Source: an uncultured Legionellales bacterium (lineage in GTDB: Bacteria; Pseudomonadota; Gammaproteobacteria; UBA1113). Taken from it: 6,252 bases of DNA. The DNA is taken from the NCBI GenBank assembly GCA_945956945.1, contig CAMFJO010000053.1, positions 1 through 6,252 of the forward strand. The letters are read 5' to 3'. The translations under genes and the position numbers were made by a program. Shown here in pieces: positions 5,101 to 6,252 of the stretch; the first letter of the stretch is position 1, and each line of letters begins with the position of its first letter. The notes beneath the pieces are model-generated. The model was given only the letters and a program-made list of their open reading frames with translations. It was not told where the DNA came from and ran no database searches.

Positions 5101-6252
5101 ACTTTTTGCGTAACGTGGATCAATTTTTTGATTTCTGGGTAGGTATTATGGGGATGCGTCATTTTTTCTGTCAAAGAGCTTAAATACTGTTGTGCGGGTT
5201 TATAGCCTTCCTTTAGAATTTCCCCCCCCCTTTTTTCTTCCTTTGCCGCGGTAGTAAGCCAATCAAGCGCTTTTAGTTCGTCCTTTTCTACGCCGCGGCC
5301 TTCTTGGTATTTCACCCCTAAATAATACTGCGCTTCTGTATGCCCTTGCTCGGCTGCGCTTTTCATCCATTTTTCTGCTTGTTTCTCATCTTTCTCTACA
5401 CCGCGACCTTCTTCGTATCTTCGCCCCAAAAAATATTGGGCTTCCTTGTGCCCATTATTGGCTGCCTTAATCAGCCATGTGACTGCTTGTTCCTCATTCT
5501 TTTCGATTCCGCCTTCTCCCTGTTGATAGAGCATCGCGACAGAATATTGGGCATCAGCATGGTCTTGCTCTGCCGCTAATAAAAACTTTTCTAAAGCAAG
5601 CGGATAATTCTCAAATCCAGGATAAATGGTATAAACCAACCCTAAGCGGTATTGTGCGCCCTTATGTCCGAGCTGTTCCTGCCCTCCTATAGACGCGGGG
5701 GTAGCCGCTTTGGTATACCAATTTATCGCGGACTGCAGATTCTTTTCAGGTCCACGGCCTTCTTCGTACATCATCGCTAACCGGCACTGCGCCTCCCTAT
5801 GAGAACCTTTTTCTGCGGCTCTGAGAAAACACAAATAGGCTTCTTGCTCATTCTTCTCAGTTCCACGCCCCTCCTCATACATTGCGCCTAAACGATATTG
5901 TGCTTCTATACAATATTTTGTTTCCACACGGTCTAGTTTTCTCACAACTCCGGCAGCTTTGTAAAAGCATTTAATCGCTTCTGCCTCGTCTTTTCTAATT
6001 TTACCTGAACCTGTCTCATATTTTAGCCCTAAAGCATACAGCGCTGGCACATATTCCTGAGCTGCTGCTTTATTAAAATAGTCAAGGGCTAGCGCCTCGT
6101 TCTTTTCGACTTTACCCGAATCTGTTTCATAACCTGTGTCCGCCATTGCCCCTAAAATATACTGTGCCGGCGCATACTCTTGTCGTGCTGACTTCTCAAA
6201 CCACTGTTGCGCCAATTGTAGATTCCGCGGAACACCATGGCCTTTATAATGC
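2151..6252 (-). CDS. Large Sel1-repeat protein with DH/RhoGEF-like core and Ser/Pro-rich repeat tail; 5' end outside window
   Basis: The frame is open from the right edge to the TAA at 2153-2151: 1366 codons, numbered here from the first complete codon (6251-6249). Residues 1-363 are Sel1-like repeats (EAQYxLGxxYEEGRGVEKDE type). Residues 364-570 are unrecognised, with a beta-rich part around PGKVYLYIEGDNLHYQLL (435-452). Residues 574-772 resemble a DH (RhoGEF) domain. Residues 773-905 are mostly helical. The tail from about 910 is Ser/Pro/Asn-rich, repetitive and surely disordered. No signal peptide or clear membrane helix is visible. Sel1 arrays mediate protein contacts; with the eukaryote-like features this suggests a secreted effector, possibly Dot/Icm type IV, but no secretion gene is in view. 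A TTG at 6215 is not the start: the preceding codons (YKGHGVPRNLQ) continue a Sel1 repeat. A coding-strand A6G9 tract lies at 5236-5222. It is monocistronic at its 3' end. Confidence 0.9.
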   Translation of the reverse strand, partial: HYKGHGVPRNLQLAQQWFEKSARQEYAPAQYILGAMADTGYETDSGKVEKNEALALDYFNKAAAQEYVPALYALGLKYETGSGKIRKDEAEAIKCFYKAAGVVRKLDRVETKYCIEAQYRLGAMYEEGRGTEKNEQEAYLCFLRAAEKGSHREAQCRLAMMYEEGRGPEKNLQSAINWYTKAATPASIGGQEQLGHKGAQYRLGLVYTIYPGFENYPLALEKFLLAAEQDHADAQYSVAMLYQQGEGGIEKNEEQAVTWLIKAANNGHKEAQYFLGRRYEEGRGVEKDEKQAEKWMKSAAEQGHTEAQYYLGVKYQEGRGVEKDELKALDWLTTAAKEEKRGGEILKEGYKPAQQYLSSLTEKMTHPHNTYPEIKKLIHVTQKVLGSRYEADIPKMFYTLWQEGIPESELKDEAFYYYTYEMCASPQDIPENREPGKVYLYIEGDNLHYQLLHSGATETESKVYSGIVETSIRLDKLKEVTFVQAVPIGSIRQIYPIYNDKRTEGIYSATTDQGELQVGLIHIDPKDDEEAIKKKLLRELEEKGYCLRREIHIQFLKEDLDNHFTQNQAVEPLYEARIELIKKQYEHIRTFEKGFMAFLKNLIDILNDDKFRAIFTGDGSFKHLRKDILLIANKLRSDQTIICQQLPEDAQNTSQMIDALKNAFQTTIHHKNYYDMVGLMESLKKLWKDKEEMQEAIKKFSQGIPAFVTSGNSFLDVPTIFSAQYLTRRRMLLNDLVTKFFRKKHVKVYELELVFYIVNRLAATANIAQMMYSADISTVGSQNTQAMSDIQNNLTEENNRLKILGFELVKSIWNILLVVIQQYDSHVIYKLLLNEKQKIQNTLSTLSKAAKRYAQYLQSDIDQKIDLVAARIKNTYSLNAIIVLIIEAEEVVGVMTSKLINPSALDLSEQLSSPKIGEHKSPPVSPITSPISSKRESLLNSSRRLRPSNDVPGLLLKSEPTSAPHSPPPLNLPAPGRPTSPLNLPAHARPMSPSNLPAQGRPLSSSNNQSVSQSQPLNSSNNQPVSQNRPCNAPAPVSPQNNNRRQSGTLRLRAPTQGAESAPKPTSTLFSPERVNHEVSPDTPLSPRRSVYQDLQTPLSPERTEHRDPPSMFSPGKSHPERTEHRDPPSMFSPGKSHPERTEHRDPPSMFSPGKSQYRDPQTPLSPERTEHRDPPNSFIPGKVDRGAPSSTVLLGKSQRRDTSKSEHQDLSTMFSPGKGKEAIDPLFSPVKPERLPPSMYDTGNLQYPDLPNALFSSVKAPLPDPTDKVKEKSIGSRLADSARISPGTVRRVESSDTPPKRSHTPRRRSLKHNFFGNGNGNEGRAALTNSARIEPSDPRIGLNNSDQLELDPKSLSSSGKFNLRK
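2286..2303. repeat. Triplicated 6-base microsatellite in the large gene
   Basis: ATTACC occurs three times in tandem and encodes GNGNGN (residues 1317-1322) near the C-terminus. A change in copy number would keep the frame. Confidence 0.9.
2781..2951 (-). repeat. Three tandem 57-bp units encoding a 19-residue repeat
   Basis: The codons here encode PERTEHRDPPSMFSPGKSH three times (residues 1101-1157; the last copy ends in Q instead of H). At DNA level, in a register starting at 2783, units at 2783, 2840 and 2897 have an exact 57-base period. The first two copies are identical, and the third differs only at 2925 (synonymous) and at its last base. Degenerate relatives of the unit flank both sides (about 2690-2780 and 2954-3060), sharing TPLSPERTEHRDPP. 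The near-identity indicates recent duplication. The period is a multiple of three, so copy number can change without breaking the frame. Confidence 0.95.
3156..3341 (-). repeat. Degenerate 12- and 14-residue tandem repeats in the Pro-rich tail
   Basis: Three 12-residue units, NLPAPGRPTSPL, NLPAHARPMSPS and NLPAQGRPLSSS (residues 971-1006, bases 3341-3234), are followed by two units of the NNQSVSQSQPLNSS type (1007-1032, the second truncated). The stretch is richer in G+C than its surroundings, with two GGCCGGCC octamers. The units are diverged, so this expansion is older than the 57-bp array. Confidence 0.75.
3936..4532 (-). other. Putative divergent DH (RhoGEF) domain within the large protein
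   Basis: Residues 574-772 are all-helical in character and follow the order of DH conserved regions. A first helix contains ELIKKQYEHI (579-588). A middle helix has RKDILLIANKL. A YYDMVGLMESLKKL segment follows. Then QYLTRRRMLL (724-733) aligns without gaps to the DH signature QRxxRYxLLL, followed by NDLVTKF. A final helix, YELELVFYIVNRLAATAN, is like DH helix 6. The usual catalytic Glu of the first region is not evident. DH domains activate Rho-family GTPases by nucleotide exchange. The call is inference from motif order, not a profile match; a generic helical bundle remains possible. Confidence 0.45.
5163..6251 (-). repeat. Array of Sel1-like repeats (N-terminal part of the large protein)
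   Basis: A partial unit at the edge (YKGHGVPRNLQLAQQWFEKS) is followed by about eight full repeats of the (x)AQYxLGxxYxxGxGxxKxxxxAxxWxxKAAxxG type and a partial cap (PAQQYLSS). Most are 36-40 residues; some have longer linkers (for example GVVRKLDRVETKYC and TPASIGGQEQLGHK). Sel1 repeats form paired helices that stack into a superhelix for protein binding. More repeats very probably lie beyond the right edge. Confidence 0.92.
5222..5236 (-). repeat. A6G9 homopolymer tract in the coding strand
   Basis: The plus strand shows nine C (5222-5230) and six T (5231-5236); on the coding strand this is A6 followed by G9, encoding part of EEKRGGE (R-G-G at residues 341-343). A tract with eight G would read a stop after two further codons, and one with ten G after seven. 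It is a classic substrate for slipped-strand mispairing or polymerase slippage, and also a common site of sequencing error. As given, the frame is intact. Confidence 0.95.

Noticed and set aside
4880..5120. Plus-strand frames opposite the core of the large gene (also 5340-5579)
   Set aside because: They are antisense shadows with no initiation signals and no recognisable domain.
5228..5240. dnaX-type programmed -1 frameshift heptamer (A AAA AAG)
   Set aside because: The six A and the G are present, but the zero-frame phase is AA AAA AG, not the canonical A AAA AAG. Simple homopolymer slippage is the better hypothesis.
6213..6215. TTG as the start codon of the large gene
   Set aside because: It lies within a Sel1 repeat that continues upstream in the same frame, and there is no Shine-Dalgarno at the right distance.

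Overview
The window is AT-rich bacterial DNA (roughly 40% G+C by eye). It holds two complete metabolic-type genes, the start of a third gene at the left edge, and most of one very large gene that runs off the right edge. The large gene encodes Sel1-like repeats, a helical core and a long Ser/Pro-rich disordered tail. That combination is typical of host-directed effectors of intracellular gammaproteobacteria such as Legionellales/Coxiellaceae-like organisms. This placement is an inference from protein style; no marker gene in the window fixes the taxon.

Layout: 1-185 (minus) is the N-terminal part of an unrecognised protein. 186-407 is a divergent promoter region. 408-830 (plus) is a SnoaL/NTF2-like protein. 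856-1722 (minus) is a YghA/YhdF-type short-chain dehydrogenase/reductase (SDR), converging on the previous gene with a 25-base gap. 1723-2150 has no convincing gene but is structurally rich: a long bulged inverted repeat in the probable 5' leader of the SDR gene, two small perfect hairpins, a possible fossil or repeat element, and a GC-rich bidirectional terminator. 2151-6252 (minus) is the large gene. Its true start lies beyond the right edge, because the frame stays open to the end and the missing part still reads as a Sel1 repeat.

The large protein is the main interest. Its visible 1366 residues contain about eight complete Sel1-like repeats, a middle region of unknown family, a helical segment that reads like a divergent eukaryotic-type RhoGEF (DH) domain, and a tail of about 450 residues. 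The tail carries tandem repeats, including three near-identical 57-bp units, eleven S/T-P-x-K/R sites and a basic cluster. An A6G9 homopolymer sits in the coding strand near the Sel1/core boundary. A gain or loss of one base there would stop translation within 3 to 8 codons, so the gene could be phase-variable.

The SDR has an unexpected Asn in place of the catalytic Lys of its YxxxK motif. No operon links these genes; each appears to be separately transcribed.
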